This document shows, piece after piece, positions 46,060-55,244 of a DNA stretch of 64,000 nucleotides (position 1 is the first letter of the stretch; each line of letters opens with the position of its first letter). Made by a program: the position numbers and the translations under genes. The notes beneath the pieces were generated by a model. It made no database searches, was not told the DNA's origin, and worked only from the letters and a program-made list of their open reading frames with translations. Source of the DNA: Pseudolysobacter antarcticus (GTDB lineage Bacteria > Pseudomonadota > Gammaproteobacteria > Xanthomonadales > Rhodanobacteraceae); NCBI RefSeq assembly GCF_004168365.1, contig NZ_CP035704.1, positions 806,001-870,000 on the forward strand. The letters are read 5' to 3'.

Positions 46060-46092
46060 CACCACGGTTGCCGAGCATCGACAACCGTGGTG
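46060..46092. repeat. Perfect 11-base hairpin just past the BNR/DUF11 stop codon
   Basis: CACCACGGTTG and CAACCGTGGTG are separated by 11 bases, eight bases beyond the gene's stop on the minus strand. No T-tract follows, so it may protect the mRNA 3' end or pause polymerase ahead of the terminator at 46001. Confidence 0.7.
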
Positions 46093-46099
46093 GCGTGAC

Positions 46100-49000
46100 T
46101 CATGGGCAGCTTTCGAAGTCGTCGAGGAAGATGACGTCGGTAATCAGCGCTGTCGTCGTGTTCGCGGAGTTGTTGCTCGTGACTGGATCGCTACTGGTTG
46201 CCGATGCTACACCGCTGAACGCGATCGGATTGCTGCCGCTGTAGTTCTTCGGCACACATACCGTTGTGGTCACGGTCTTGCTCTGGCTCGGCGCGAGTGT
46301 GCCGAACGTGCACGGGAACGCGCTGGTGCAATCGCCGCTGTTGCTGGCGAAGGTCAGGCCGGGTGGCAAGGTGTCGGCGAGTTGTACGGCTGTCGCCGCG
46401 GCCGGGCCATTGTTGGTCACGGTGTAGGTGTAGGTGATGGCCTTGCCTGGCGGTGCCGTCGCTGGTGCACTGATCGTGAGCTGCACATCCGCACCGGTGC
46501 CGGGCAGCGTGGTGTTGACGCTGGCCGTGTTGTTGGCTGGCACCAGATCGCTGGAGTCGCTGGATACGCTTGCGCTATCGACGATCGGATTGCTGCCGCT
46601 GTAGGCCGCCGGGATGGTGTAGGTGATCGTGGTCGTCTTGCTCACGCCATTGCCGATACCGGCAAAATTGCAGGGCAAAATCGCACAATCGCCGTTGACC
46701 GATATCAGCGTGAGGCCAGCAGGCGTCGGGTTGTTGAGCACCACGTTCTGTGCCGTATCCGGTCCGTTGTTGGTGATCGTGACGACATAAGAAACGTTGC
46801 TGCCGACAGTCGAGTTAGCGGGGCCGGAATTGGTCACCGACAGATCCGCTACCGGCGTACCAACGGCGGCGTTCGGCAACGGCCATGCCCATGCGCCACG
46901 TGAGCGGGTGAATGCCGCGAGCGTGGTGAAGCCGCGATCAACTACGAGTTCCCAGACCATGGCGCGCGGGAATCCTTCGAACGCGTACCACACTGGCGAA
47001 TTGACCGTGATGTCATCGGTGTAGTACAGGCCCCAGTCGGTACCGGCGAACACTTGTTGCGGCAGGTTCGGGTTCGGCATGATCTGCTCGACCGGGACAT
47101 TCGGCAGGTTGCCGGTCTTGTCCTTCCACGTGAAGCTCGGGCAGTTGTAGGCCGAGCAGGTGACCTGGAACACGTGGCCCGGCTGCCCCGGCGTGTTCTG
47201 GTTGAAACCACCGACGGCGGCATACGCCACCAGCGCATTTTGCGGATCGAAACGCACGCCGAAGATCGGGCGGTTCGGCAGCACGTTGTTGTTGTCGGTG
47301 ACGTTGACCGCGGTCGCGCAGTTCGGATCCGTTGCCGGCAGTGTCGCCGGGCAGTTTGCCGTTGCCGCAGTACCGAGGCCGAACACAATCTGCACATTGC
47401 CGTCGTTGGTGCCGACCGCGGCGACCGTCGGGTCGGAGAACGAATACGCCACGTAGTTGATGTACGAACGGTTATCGGCGCCGATGATCAGGTTCTGCTT
47501 CGTCAGGTTCGGCGTGCGTGCCTTCCACGATGCACGCATGGTCGTGGCGCTCGAGTTTGCCAGATCGGTGGTTTCCCACAGACGGTTCGTGCCCGCGAGC
47601 ATGTGGTTGCAACCACCGGCCGTGGTGCAGCCGCTGCCGGGCGCATCCAGCACGCCCCATTTGTAGATGTCGTAGGACATCGCGAAGATCGAGGCCGACA
47701 GATCGCCGGTGCCGCCCCAAGTGCCGCCGGTGTTGGCCGACGCCGTTGAGAACGAGCCGCTGAGCGGATTCGCGTTGCCGTAGGTCAGGCTGCGCGCCAG
47801 CGAACCGTACTGGCTGGAGTTGAACCACACGTTGTTGATCGGCTCGATCTTGTTCATCGTGCCGTCGCCGGAACAGTTCGAGGTCCATTGCACCGGACCG
47901 GTCGGCGTGCCGGTGAACTTGGTCGCCGAGCAGCCGTTGTCCTGCGCGCCTGCGCCGATCGCCGGCGTCGCCGAGTTGGCGAAGTTCGCGGTGATATCGC
48001 CGAAGTAGAACTCGATGCTGTTGATCGTGGTGTTGAGTTGGCGGAAGCTCGGCAGCGGCGCTGTGGAAGTGGCGTTTTCGGTATAGAACACGCCACCGTC
48101 CGTACCGATCAGCATCTTGTCCGGATTGCCGGGGAAGAAGGCCAACGCATGTTGATCGACATGCACGTGATCAAGCGTGCCGGTGGGTTTGGTGCCCCAG
48201 CCGCAGGTGACGTCGGAATAGTTCGAGCCGCCGTTGGTGGAGCGATACAAGTCGTAGCCGGTGAGGAAAGTGATTTCGGGATTGCCCGGCTGCACGGTCA
48301 GCCTGGCGTCGTACCACATCTGGCCACCGCCGCCAAACGAGCTAGATTCGCAACCGAGGATATTGTTCGTCGAGCCGCTGGTCGTCCCGTTGTTCGAAGC
48401 CTTCTGTACCCACGTGTCGCCTGCGTTGTCCGAGCGCCACACGCCGAGTACCTGGTATTTGGTGCTCGGTGATGTCTGCAGTGACTGGAGCATGGCGTAC
48501 ATCGTGTTCGGCTGATCCGGCGATATGGCCAGTTCGATGCGGCCGAAGTTGAGTTGGGGCACGCCATTGCCTGTACCGGCCGGCCAACCGCTGTTGAGCA
48601 GGGCCCAGTCGCCGGTCGCCGGACAGCCGCCACTTGGGATCGCACTCAGTCGGTACACGCCGTTCGAGCCATTCTGATCCAGATCCGACTGCACCGGTGT
48701 GGCCGAACCGCGCGTGCCGATCGCGACATACAGGCGCGTGGTGCCGTCGCCATTGTTGACAGCCTGAAGTCCGGTCACGTCCTGACGCTGCGGCGTGCCG
48801 CCGGTTGCGTAGGCATTGGTGTAGCACGGGCCGGTCCAGTTCTCGCCGGCGTCGTACGAGAAGTACACGCTGGTCTTGGTGCCGGCGATCACGTTGTTCG
48901 CATTGTTCGGATCGACGATGACCTTGCCGATCGCTTGGTACTGCGGGAACACGCCGCTGATACCGGCGTAATACGGGCTGAACTTGTCGGTGCCGAGCAC

Positions 49001-49681
49001 GCGCCAGCTTTGGCCCTGGTCGGAACTCTTGAGCACACCGACCGCGCCGAACGAGAACGAGCCGAAGTTCAGGTCGCCGGTGCCCGCGTAGATCGTGTTG
49101 TGATCATGCGGATCGATCGTGATGTCCGAGATCGACAGGCCGGTCACTTCCGGCACGTCCGTGACAACCTGCCACGACGTTGTGTTGGCCGGAGGAGCAG
49201 TGAGCGAGCAGCACGTGGTGGTCTTCCAGATACCGCCGCCATCCGAGCCCATGTAGGCGATGGTCGGATCGACCGGGTCGACTACGATCACGTTGGCGCG
49301 CCCCGACACGCTGCCGTAGGTATTCTGGGTATTGTTTTCCGGCATCGGACCGAGCGGCACGAAATGGCCCGGCAGCAGCGTCAGCGGTGAATTGGGCACG
49401 AGTGCCTTGTTGTAGGTTTTGACACCGGCAGGAATCGCGGCAGTCATCGCGCGTTCTTCGACCGCCGCCTGAGCCGCCCAAGTCGGATCAAACTTTCCGG
49501 TAGGATAGGTGTTGCGCGTGATCCAGAAATCGGGATCCGGCGGCGTGTCGCCATCGCCGTCCCCATCGTCGATCAAACTCTCGTGGTCGTGCCACCAGTT
49601 CTGCAAAGACGAATGAAAAAACGCGAACGCAGTTACCGAAGCGATGCACGTCGCAAAGACGGCAGCAGAAATTTTACGCAT
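46100..49681 (-). CDS. Large secreted BNR/sortilin-like beta-propeller protein with two DUF11 domains
   Basis: 1193 residues from ATG 49681 (a longer frame exists but lacks a signal peptide at its start). Signal segment about 1-22. Residues about 95-900 carry BNR/sortilin-type propeller units (VDPTIAYMGSDGGGIWKTT, HNTIYAGTGDLN, GVLKSSDQGQSWRVLG, VYFSYDAGENWTG, MLIGTDGGVFYTEN). Two DUF11 beta-sandwiches follow at about 945-1065 and 1070-1180 (YVVTITNNGPDTAQNVVL; YTYTVTNNGPAAATAVQL). It ends DVIFLDDFESCP, similar to the tail of the beta-helix trio. Probably cell-surface or secreted; function unknown. Confidence 0.87.
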   Translation of the reverse strand: MRKISAAVFATCIASVTAFAFFHSSLQNWWHDHESLIDDGDGDGDTPPDPDFWITRNTYPTGKFDPTWAAQAAVEERAMTAAIPAGVKTYNKALVPNSPLTLLPGHFVPLGPMPENNTQNTYGSVSGRANVIVVDPVDPTIAYMGSDGGGIWKTTTCCSLTAPPANTTSWQVVTDVPEVTGLSISDITIDPHDHNTIYAGTGDLNFGSFSFGAVGVLKSSDQGQSWRVLGTDKFSPYYAGISGVFPQYQAIGKVIVDPNNANNVIAGTKTSVYFSYDAGENWTGPCYTNAYATGGTPQRQDVTGLQAVNNGDGTTRLYVAIGTRGSATPVQSDLDQNGSNGVYRLSAIPSGGCPATGDWALLNSGWPAGTGNGVPQLNFGRIELAISPDQPNTMYAMLQSLQTSPSTKYQVLGVWRSDNAGDTWVQKASNNGTTSGSTNNILGCESSSFGGGGQMWYDARLTVQPGNPEITFLTGYDLYRSTNGGSNYSDVTCGWGTKPTGTLDHVHVDQHALAFFPGNPDKMLIGTDGGVFYTENATSTAPLPSFRQLNTTINSIEFYFGDITANFANSATPAIGAGAQDNGCSATKFTGTPTGPVQWTSNCSGDGTMNKIEPINNVWFNSSQYGSLARSLTYGNANPLSGSFSTASANTGGTWGGTGDLSASIFAMSYDIYKWGVLDAPGSGCTTAGGCNHMLAGTNRLWETTDLANSSATTMRASWKARTPNLTKQNLIIGADNRSYINYVAYSFSDPTVAAVGTNDGNVQIVFGLGTAATANCPATLPATDPNCATAVNVTDNNNVLPNRPIFGVRFDPQNALVAYAAVGGFNQNTPGQPGHVFQVTCSAYNCPSFTWKDKTGNLPNVPVEQIMPNPNLPQQVFAGTDWGLYYTDDITVNSPVWYAFEGFPRAMVWELVVDRGFTTLAAFTRSRGAWAWPLPNAAVGTPVADLSVTNSGPANSTVGSNVSYVVTITNNGPDTAQNVVLNNPTPAGLTLISVNGDCAILPCNFAGIGNGVSKTTTITYTIPAAYSGSNPIVDSASVSSDSSDLVPANNTASVNTTLPGTGADVQLTISAPATAPPGKAITYTYTVTNNGPAAATAVQLADTLPPGLTFASNSGDCTSAFPCTFGTLAPSQSKTVTTTVCVPKNYSGSNPIAFSGVASATSSDPVTSNNSANTTTALITDVIFLDDFESCP

Positions 49682-50074
49682 GTTGGCCCCAGCATATGAT
49701 TGTTGTTGCCACTGTCCCAGTCGTGGCGGTTGGCACGGGTTGGGTGAATACCCACCGTGCCCTTGATTCGGCATCACGCGGCAAGGTACCGAGTGAGGCT
49801 TAACTCGTCGTAATCTATCCATCTCTGGATGTATATGCGAATCCGCCGATGAGGCTTTGCATAACTTTACAGATGCGGCGCTGCTGGAGTGCGGTGCGTC
49901 TGCGTAGTGGGGAGTTGTCGAGACAGGCGTCGATGCGTGTCATGACTCCGCTGGAGCCGCGTTGGGCGGGCAACTCCACCAAAAGATGCAGCGCGATCGC
50001 CGTGTGCACGGTCATCAGCGAATCGGCAGCGAACCAGCCCGTGATCCTACGCAATCACGGGCTGGTCGGCATCA
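49682..50074. other. Gene-free interval between two minus-strand genes
   Basis: 393 bases. It holds the hairpin at 50033-50066 near the beta-propeller 3' end and, nearer 49682, the leader of the BNR/DUF11 gene. A 79-codon frame on the minus strand (49815-50054) overlaps the hairpin and has no recognisable domain or ribosome site, so I do not call it. Confidence 0.5.
50033..50066 (-). terminator. Long hairpin after the efflux/beta-propeller operon
   Basis: ACCAGCCCGTGAT / ATCACGGGCTGGT, a perfect 13-base stem with an eight-base loop, nine bases after the beta-propeller stop. No T-run follows on the minus strand, so it is an operon 3'-end structure of uncertain terminating ability. Confidence 0.55.
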
Positions 50075-51115
50075 CTACTGCTGCAGCACGAGGATCTTGA
50101 AGCTGTCCGGTAACACGGGTGCGCGCGGATGTGCCTGAGTTGGCGTGGCCGGCGGTGTTGGGCCGAACTCCGCAGCAGCGAGATAAATGCGATGTGTGGT
50201 TTGATCCAGCGCCATCGTGCGTGCGCTCTTTTGCGTCGGAATGTTGGTCAGCACTTTGTAGTGATCACGATCGGTCTGCTGGATGATGGTCACGGTGCCG
50301 TCTTCGCCGTTGGAACTCAGCACGAGTTTGCGTTCAATGTCGAACGCGGCGGCGTCCGGGCCTTTGCCAATCGGCACGGTCGCGACGTGTTTGCCGGATA
50401 ACGCATCGGTGACGATCATGTGGCCGTTCTGGCAGACCGAAAACAGCCGCTGCTGCTGGATATCGAACGCGAGGCCGGACGGTTCTTCGCAGTCCGGCAA
50501 TTTCCAGGTGCTTGTCACTTTCGCAGTTTTGGAATCGATCGCGGTGAGCTCGGCGGTGTCTTCGATATTGACGAAAATACGTCCCTTGCCATCGGCAGCA
50601 GCGAACTCGGGTTTGCCACTGACCGGAATGGTCGCGACGACTTTTGCCGTGTGCGCATCGATCACGCTGATGTCCTTGCTGCGGCCGTTGAAAGTGAATA
50701 CGCGTTGGCTCGCCGCATCGAACAGGATCGCATCGGGATTGTGGCCGCTGACTGCAATCGTGCGCGTTGGTTTGAGCGTAGTCAGATCGAACTCGGTGAC
50801 GCTGTCGGCGCGGCCATTGCTGGTGTAACCACGCCCGAGTTCAGGTGCGAGTGCGATGCCATGCACGCCCGCGGTGTCGGCGATCGTGCCGAGCAGTTTT
50901 CCGTCACGCGTATCCATCACCAGCACACGATCGCTGCGGCTGATGAACAGGCGGTGGCTGGCTGCATCCACCGTCAGATAATCCCAGCCGCCATCACCAC
51001 CGAGAGTGTAGTGAGTGAGCGCTGCCGCGGCTGGTGGCGCCACGGCCGTTACCGCGGCGACAGCGTTGCCCGCGAGGCCGGCGGACATCAGAAAAATACC
51101 GATTGAGTTACGCAT
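50075..51115 (-). CDS. Periplasmic YncE-like beta-propeller protein
   Basis: 346 residues from ATG 51115 (CGGAG upstream). Signal peptide about 1-20. YVTN-type propeller repeats run through the mature protein: RLFISRSDRVLVMDTRDGKLLGTI, GRGYTSNGRADSVTEFDL, RVFTFNGRSKDISVIDAHTAKVVATI, HMIVTDALSGKHVATVPIG. It follows the RND pump gene by 41 bases and appears to be the last gene of the efflux operon, an uncommon partner. Possibly a binding or scaffold protein in the periplasm. Confidence 0.88.
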   Translation of the reverse strand: MRNSIGIFLMSAGLAGNAVAAVTAVAPPAAAALTHYTLGGDGGWDYLTVDAASHRLFISRSDRVLVMDTRDGKLLGTIADTAGVHGIALAPELGRGYTSNGRADSVTEFDLTTLKPTRTIAVSGHNPDAILFDAASQRVFTFNGRSKDISVIDAHTAKVVATIPVSGKPEFAAADGKGRIFVNIEDTAELTAIDSKTAKVTSTWKLPDCEEPSGLAFDIQQQRLFSVCQNGHMIVTDALSGKHVATVPIGKGPDAAAFDIERKLVLSSNGEDGTVTIIQQTDRDHYKVLTNIPTQKSARTMALDQTTHRIYLAAAEFGPTPPATPTQAHPRAPVLPDSFKILVLQQ

Positions 51116-51156
51116 GAAACACTCCGTTTGTTGAGAATAGGACGACTGTGTAACGA

Positions 51157-54100
51157 TCAGGCACGCGCTGTTTTCGACAACAACGCATACAACGCCGGCA
51201 TCAGCAACAACACCAGCGGCACCGCAAAAATCAGACCCGCGACGATGCTGATCGCGAGCGGTTGTTGCATCGATGCGCCGCTGCCGAAATTTACCGCCAG
51301 CGGCAGCAGCGCGAGGATCGCGATCGACGATGTCATCACGATCGGACGCATGCGTTTTACGCCGGCAACGATGAGTTGATCGTGCGTATGGCTGGTCGCG
51401 ATATCGAGCTCGGCAAAATAGAAAATGCCGACCTCGGTGACGATGCCGAGAATCATGGTCATGCCCATCAACGACGAAATATTCAGCTCGGTGCCGGTGA
51501 TCCACAGGCCGAGCAATACGCCAGTCAGTGAGCAGAATGTCGTGATCAGCAGGCTCAGCACGATGCTCATGCTTTCGTACAAAAACATCAGCAGCACCGT
51601 GATCAGCAACACTGCGGCGATAAAGACGATAGTCAGATCCTGGAACGAACTCTGCTGTTGTTGATACAGGCCACCGTACTCGATGCCGACCTGCGCCGGC
51701 AATTTCAGTTGTCTCACCGCAGCCTGCACATCGCGCATCGCCGAGCCGAGATCGCGACCTTCCAGGCGCGCCGTCACCGCGACCATCGGCCGCAGATTTT
51801 CGCGATTGATTTGCGCCTGGCCCTTGCTGATTTGCACGCTGGCGATGCGTTTTAACGGCAGCGTATGACCGTCGCTCGCGCTGAGCGGCAACTGCTCGAT
51901 TTGCGCGATGCGCTGGCGCAGATCGCCGGGTGTCCAGAGCCGCACGTTGATGAGTTTTTCGCCGCTTTGAATCGAACCGCCGATACTGCCTTCAAGCGCA
52001 GTGTCGAGCTGGCGGCTAATCGTTTCAGGGTCGATTCCTTCGAGCGCGGCGGCGGTGCGGTCGATCTGCACGTCGATCGCATCACCGGCGATTTTCACGC
52101 CGTCGAAAACCTCGACGATGCCGGAAAATTTTCCGATTGCCTGCGCGACCAGCTTGCCGCTGTTGCGCAACTTCGCCGGATCGGCGCCGAACAGTTTGAC
52201 TTCGATCGGTTGCGGGCTCGCGATCAGGTCGCCGAGCAGGTCTTCCATGAGCTGCGCGGTCTCGATGCGCAGCCCCGGGATTTCCGTTTCGACATGTTCA
52301 CGCAGCTCGGTCATCACTGCTTCGATGCCGCGGCGGTGGCCGGATTTGAGGCGGATGAAAAAATCGCCTTCGTTCGCTTCGCTGAGTCCGCCGCCGAGTT
52401 GCAGTCCGGTGCGGCGCGAATAACTCGCGACGTCGGGCGATGCTGTGATCAGCGTTTCGACCTTGCGCAACAGCCGATCGGTTTCGCTCAGCGAGGTGCC
52501 GGGCGCGGCCACGTAATCGAGGATAAAACCGCCTTCGTCCATCTTCGGCATGAACCCCGAACCTAGCTTTGCATAGGCCAGCCAGCCCACGACTACGCAG
52601 CCGCCCACGATCAGCAGCGCCCACCACGGCCGCAATAGCCACATCTGCATGCGGTGTGCATAAATATCCTGCGCGCGTTGCAGGCGCGGTCCGATTTTTT
52701 CGAGACGCTGCGCATCTTCCTGCGTGACCAGCCGATGCGTGAGCAACGGCACCGCCAGCAGCGCGACCAGATACGAGACGATCAAACTCGCCACCATCGT
52801 CAGCGCCAGCGCCTTGAAAAAGCCACCGGTGATGCCGCTCAGAAAACTCAATGGCACGAACACCACGATCGTCGCGAGTGACGAACCCGTAAGTGGCCGG
52901 AACATTTCGCGCGCGGCCTGCAAAGTGATCTCCATCGCGCTCGAGCGCGCCTCGCCGATGCGTCGCACGGTGTGTTCGAGCAGCACCACGGCATCGTCGA
53001 CGATCAATCCGACCGCCGCGGCGATGCCGCCGAGCGTCATGATGTTGAAACTCATGTGCAACAGCCCGAGCAATAACACGCTGATGCAGATCACCACCGG
53101 CAGCACGAGCGCGATCACTAGCGTCAGGCGCAGGCTGCGGAAGAATACGAACAGGATCAGCGCGGCCAGAATCGCGCCGATGATGATGGCATCGCGCACG
53201 CCGCTGGCGGATGAAACAATCAGCTCGGATTGATCGTAGAACGTGCCGACCTGGATATCGGTGGGAACTTGCGCCTGCATTTTTGCCAGCAGATCGCGCA
53301 CATCGCTGACGAGTGCAACGGTGTTCGCGCCGCGCTGCTGGCGGATGTTGATCAGCACCGCATCGTGACCGTTGGCGTTGACGCGGGTCCATTCCGGCTG
53401 TTGACCGAGGCGCACGTCGGCGATGTCCGCGAGCGTCACGACGGCAGATTTTTCAGTCTTGACGATGCTGCGACGGATATCGTCGAGATTGTGCAATCGC
53501 GTATCGACGATGGTGAGATACAGACGGTAATTATCCTCGATGCGACCGACCGCCATCACTTCATTATTCGCGGCCAGCATGCGCGTCACTTCGGCGCTGG
53601 TCAGGCCGACGGCTTGCAGGCGCAGCGGATCGAGCAGCACCTGATATTCGGCCTGACGCCCGCCGAGCACTTCGGCATCGATCACGCCACCGATCGCGAG
53701 GATCGCGGGCTTGAGTTGGTAGGTGGCGAAATCGCGCAGCGCGACCAGATCATCGGTTTTCGAGATCAGGGTGAGGCCGAGACTTGGAAACACGGTCGGG
53801 TCCATGCGGCGCGTGGTGAACGTCGTGCCGGGCGGCAGTTTCGGCAGCAGCCGATTGACCGCTGCCTCCATCTGCAATTGCGCCGCGACCATGTCGGTGC
53901 CCCAGCCCAGCGTGAGCGAAACTTCGGCGCTGCCGCGGCTGCTGGTCGAGCGGATTTTCTCGACCTTCGGCACACCGCGCAGCGCCAGTTCGAGCGGCCG
54001 CGTCACCTCGGTCACCATGCGATCGGCAGGACGATCGCCGGCATCCACGCTGACCACGATGCGCGGAAAATCGATCAGCGGAAACAAGCCGACCGGCAAT

Positions 54101-54189
54101 CGCCACGCGCTGAAAAATCCGCCGAGCGCGAGGATCAAAACCAGCAGCAGAATCGAACGGCGATGGCGTTCGAGCCAGGAATCGTTCAC
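51157..54189 (-). CDS. RND-family efflux pump, inner-membrane transporter
   Basis: 1010 residues, twelve membrane helices and two large periplasmic loops. TM4 has GLIVDDAVVLLEHT: the paired Asp of HAE-type (drug/solvent) pumps rather than the single-Asp pattern of CzcA-type metal pumps. Other RND blocks: RPLELALRGVPKVEKIRSTSS, GLTSAEVTRML, and the second-half GMTMILGIVTEVGIFYF with PIVMTSSIAILALLPLA. It should work with the fusion protein and TolC-like protein encoded just upstream. Its ATG overlaps the fusion-protein stop by four bases. Confidence 0.93.
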   Translation of the reverse strand: MNDSWLERHRRSILLLVLILALGGFFSAWRLPVGLFPLIDFPRIVVSVDAGDRPADRMVTEVTRPLELALRGVPKVEKIRSTSSRGSAEVSLTLGWGTDMVAAQLQMEAAVNRLLPKLPPGTTFTTRRMDPTVFPSLGLTLISKTDDLVALRDFATYQLKPAILAIGGVIDAEVLGGRQAEYQVLLDPLRLQAVGLTSAEVTRMLAANNEVMAVGRIEDNYRLYLTIVDTRLHNLDDIRRSIVKTEKSAVVTLADIADVRLGQQPEWTRVNANGHDAVLINIRQQRGANTVALVSDVRDLLAKMQAQVPTDIQVGTFYDQSELIVSSASGVRDAIIIGAILAALILFVFFRSLRLTLVIALVLPVVICISVLLLGLLHMSFNIMTLGGIAAAVGLIVDDAVVLLEHTVRRIGEARSSAMEITLQAAREMFRPLTGSSLATIVVFVPLSFLSGITGGFFKALALTMVASLIVSYLVALLAVPLLTHRLVTQEDAQRLEKIGPRLQRAQDIYAHRMQMWLLRPWWALLIVGGCVVVGWLAYAKLGSGFMPKMDEGGFILDYVAAPGTSLSETDRLLRKVETLITASPDVASYSRRTGLQLGGGLSEANEGDFFIRLKSGHRRGIEAVMTELREHVETEIPGLRIETAQLMEDLLGDLIASPQPIEVKLFGADPAKLRNSGKLVAQAIGKFSGIVEVFDGVKIAGDAIDVQIDRTAAALEGIDPETISRQLDTALEGSIGGSIQSGEKLINVRLWTPGDLRQRIAQIEQLPLSASDGHTLPLKRIASVQISKGQAQINRENLRPMVAVTARLEGRDLGSAMRDVQAAVRQLKLPAQVGIEYGGLYQQQQSSFQDLTIVFIAAVLLITVLLMFLYESMSIVLSLLITTFCSLTGVLLGLWITGTELNISSLMGMTMILGIVTEVGIFYFAELDIATSHTHDQLIVAGVKRMRPIVMTSSIAILALLPLAVNFGSGASMQQPLAISIVAGLIFAVPLVLLLMPALYALLSKTARA

Positions 54190-55244
54190 GGCTGATCCGC
54201 CTCGATGTTTACGCGCATGCCGTCTTCGAGTTCGTAATTGCCGCTGATCGCGATCACTTCGCCGGCTTTGAGTCCATCGACAATCTCGATGCGCTGGCCG
54301 TCGTCGATGCCGGTCTTGACCTCACGCTCTTGCGCCTTGCCCGCGGCGATCACAAACACATGCGCGCTTTCGCCCTCGGGCAAAACTGCGCTGCGCGGTA
54401 CGCTGAGCACCGCGCGCGCAGCGGTCAGGATGCGTGCGCGCACGGCGCTGCCGGGAATCAAATCCGCTGCATCGTTTATGCGTATCCACGCCGCTGCGAG
54501 CCGGGTTTGCGGATCGATCTGACGCAGCGCCTGTTCCACTTTTCCGGTCATGGTTTCGCCGCCTGGCCGCAGCAGACTTATTTCGACCGACTGGTCCTTG
54601 GCGATGTGCATCAACTCGGCAGGTTCGATCGCAACACGCACGCGCAACTCGCTGCCTTCGGCAATTTTCAACAGCAGCGTATCGGCGCCGACGACATCGC
54701 CCGGGCCGATCGCGATCGCTGCGATCACACCGTCGGTTTCGGCGGCGAGCGTGCGCGCGGTGTTTGCGCCAAGCCGCGAACGCGCCGATGTCAGTGCCGC
54801 CGCGGCGTTCTGTTGCGCCTGCTGCGCCAGCGCGACTTCGCCATTCGTGGCGAGGTGTTGCGCCAACAGATTTTTCAGGCGAGCTAATTCTTTTTCGGCA
54901 AAATCCGCATCGGTTTGCGCGTGGCTGATTTCGAGTTCGCTGGTTGCGGTGCGATGCAAGATCATCAGCGCGTCGTGCTTGTGCACCGTCTGCCCGGGCG
55001 TGACCAGCACGCGCTCGACACTCGCCTGATACGCCACCGAATACGCATGCATGCGATCGATCGGCACTTCCACCGTACCAAAGCCCGACACGGTTTCGTG
55101 CATTGTCGCGACTTCCGCTTTGGCGACGTGGATCGATGCGGTGACGACGGCTTCTTCCTCGGCGTATGCGATCCCGAGCGCAAGCAAACTCAATGCGACG
55201 ATGCCGCGGGCGTGGCGCAATCGATTGCGCAGATTTACTGCCAT
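54186..55244 (-). CDS. RND efflux periplasmic adaptor (membrane-fusion protein)
   Basis: 352 residues. Signal peptide about 1-28 (LSLLALGIAYAE). Lipoyl-like segments flank a helical hairpin (SGFGTVEVPIDRMHAYSVAYQASVERVLVTPGQTVHKHDALM; helix about 105-160), followed by beta-barrel and membrane-proximal domains. It joins the RND transporter to the outer-membrane channel. Overlaps both neighbours, so translation is tightly coupled. Confidence 0.92.
   Translation of the reverse strand: MAVNLRNRLRHARGIVALSLLALGIAYAEEEAVVTASIHVAKAEVATMHETVSGFGTVEVPIDRMHAYSVAYQASVERVLVTPGQTVHKHDALMILHRTATSELEISHAQTDADFAEKELARLKNLLAQHLATNGEVALAQQAQQNAAAALTSARSRLGANTARTLAAETDGVIAAIAIGPGDVVGADTLLLKIAEGSELRVRVAIEPAELMHIAKDQSVEISLLRPGGETMTGKVEQALRQIDPQTRLAAAWIRINDAADLIPGSAVRARILTAARAVLSVPRSAVLPEGESAHVFVIAAGKAQEREVKTGIDDGQRIEIVDGLKAGEVIAISGNYELEDGMRVNIEADQP

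Noticed and set aside
49815-50054. A 79-residue minus-strand gene
   Set aside because: No ribosome site, no recognisable domain, and it overlaps a 13-base perfect hairpin at an operon end.
51157-54189. Heavy-metal (CzcA/CusA) efflux pump
   Set aside because: TM4 carries an adjacent Asp-Asp pair as in HAE-type pumps, and the adaptor shows no metal-binding Met/His clusters.
53230-54195. A 321-codon plus-strand frame over the RND pump gene
   Set aside because: Antisense to a well-supported pump; composition (Asp/His/Arg/Gln runs) reflects codon mirroring, with no ribosome site or domain.
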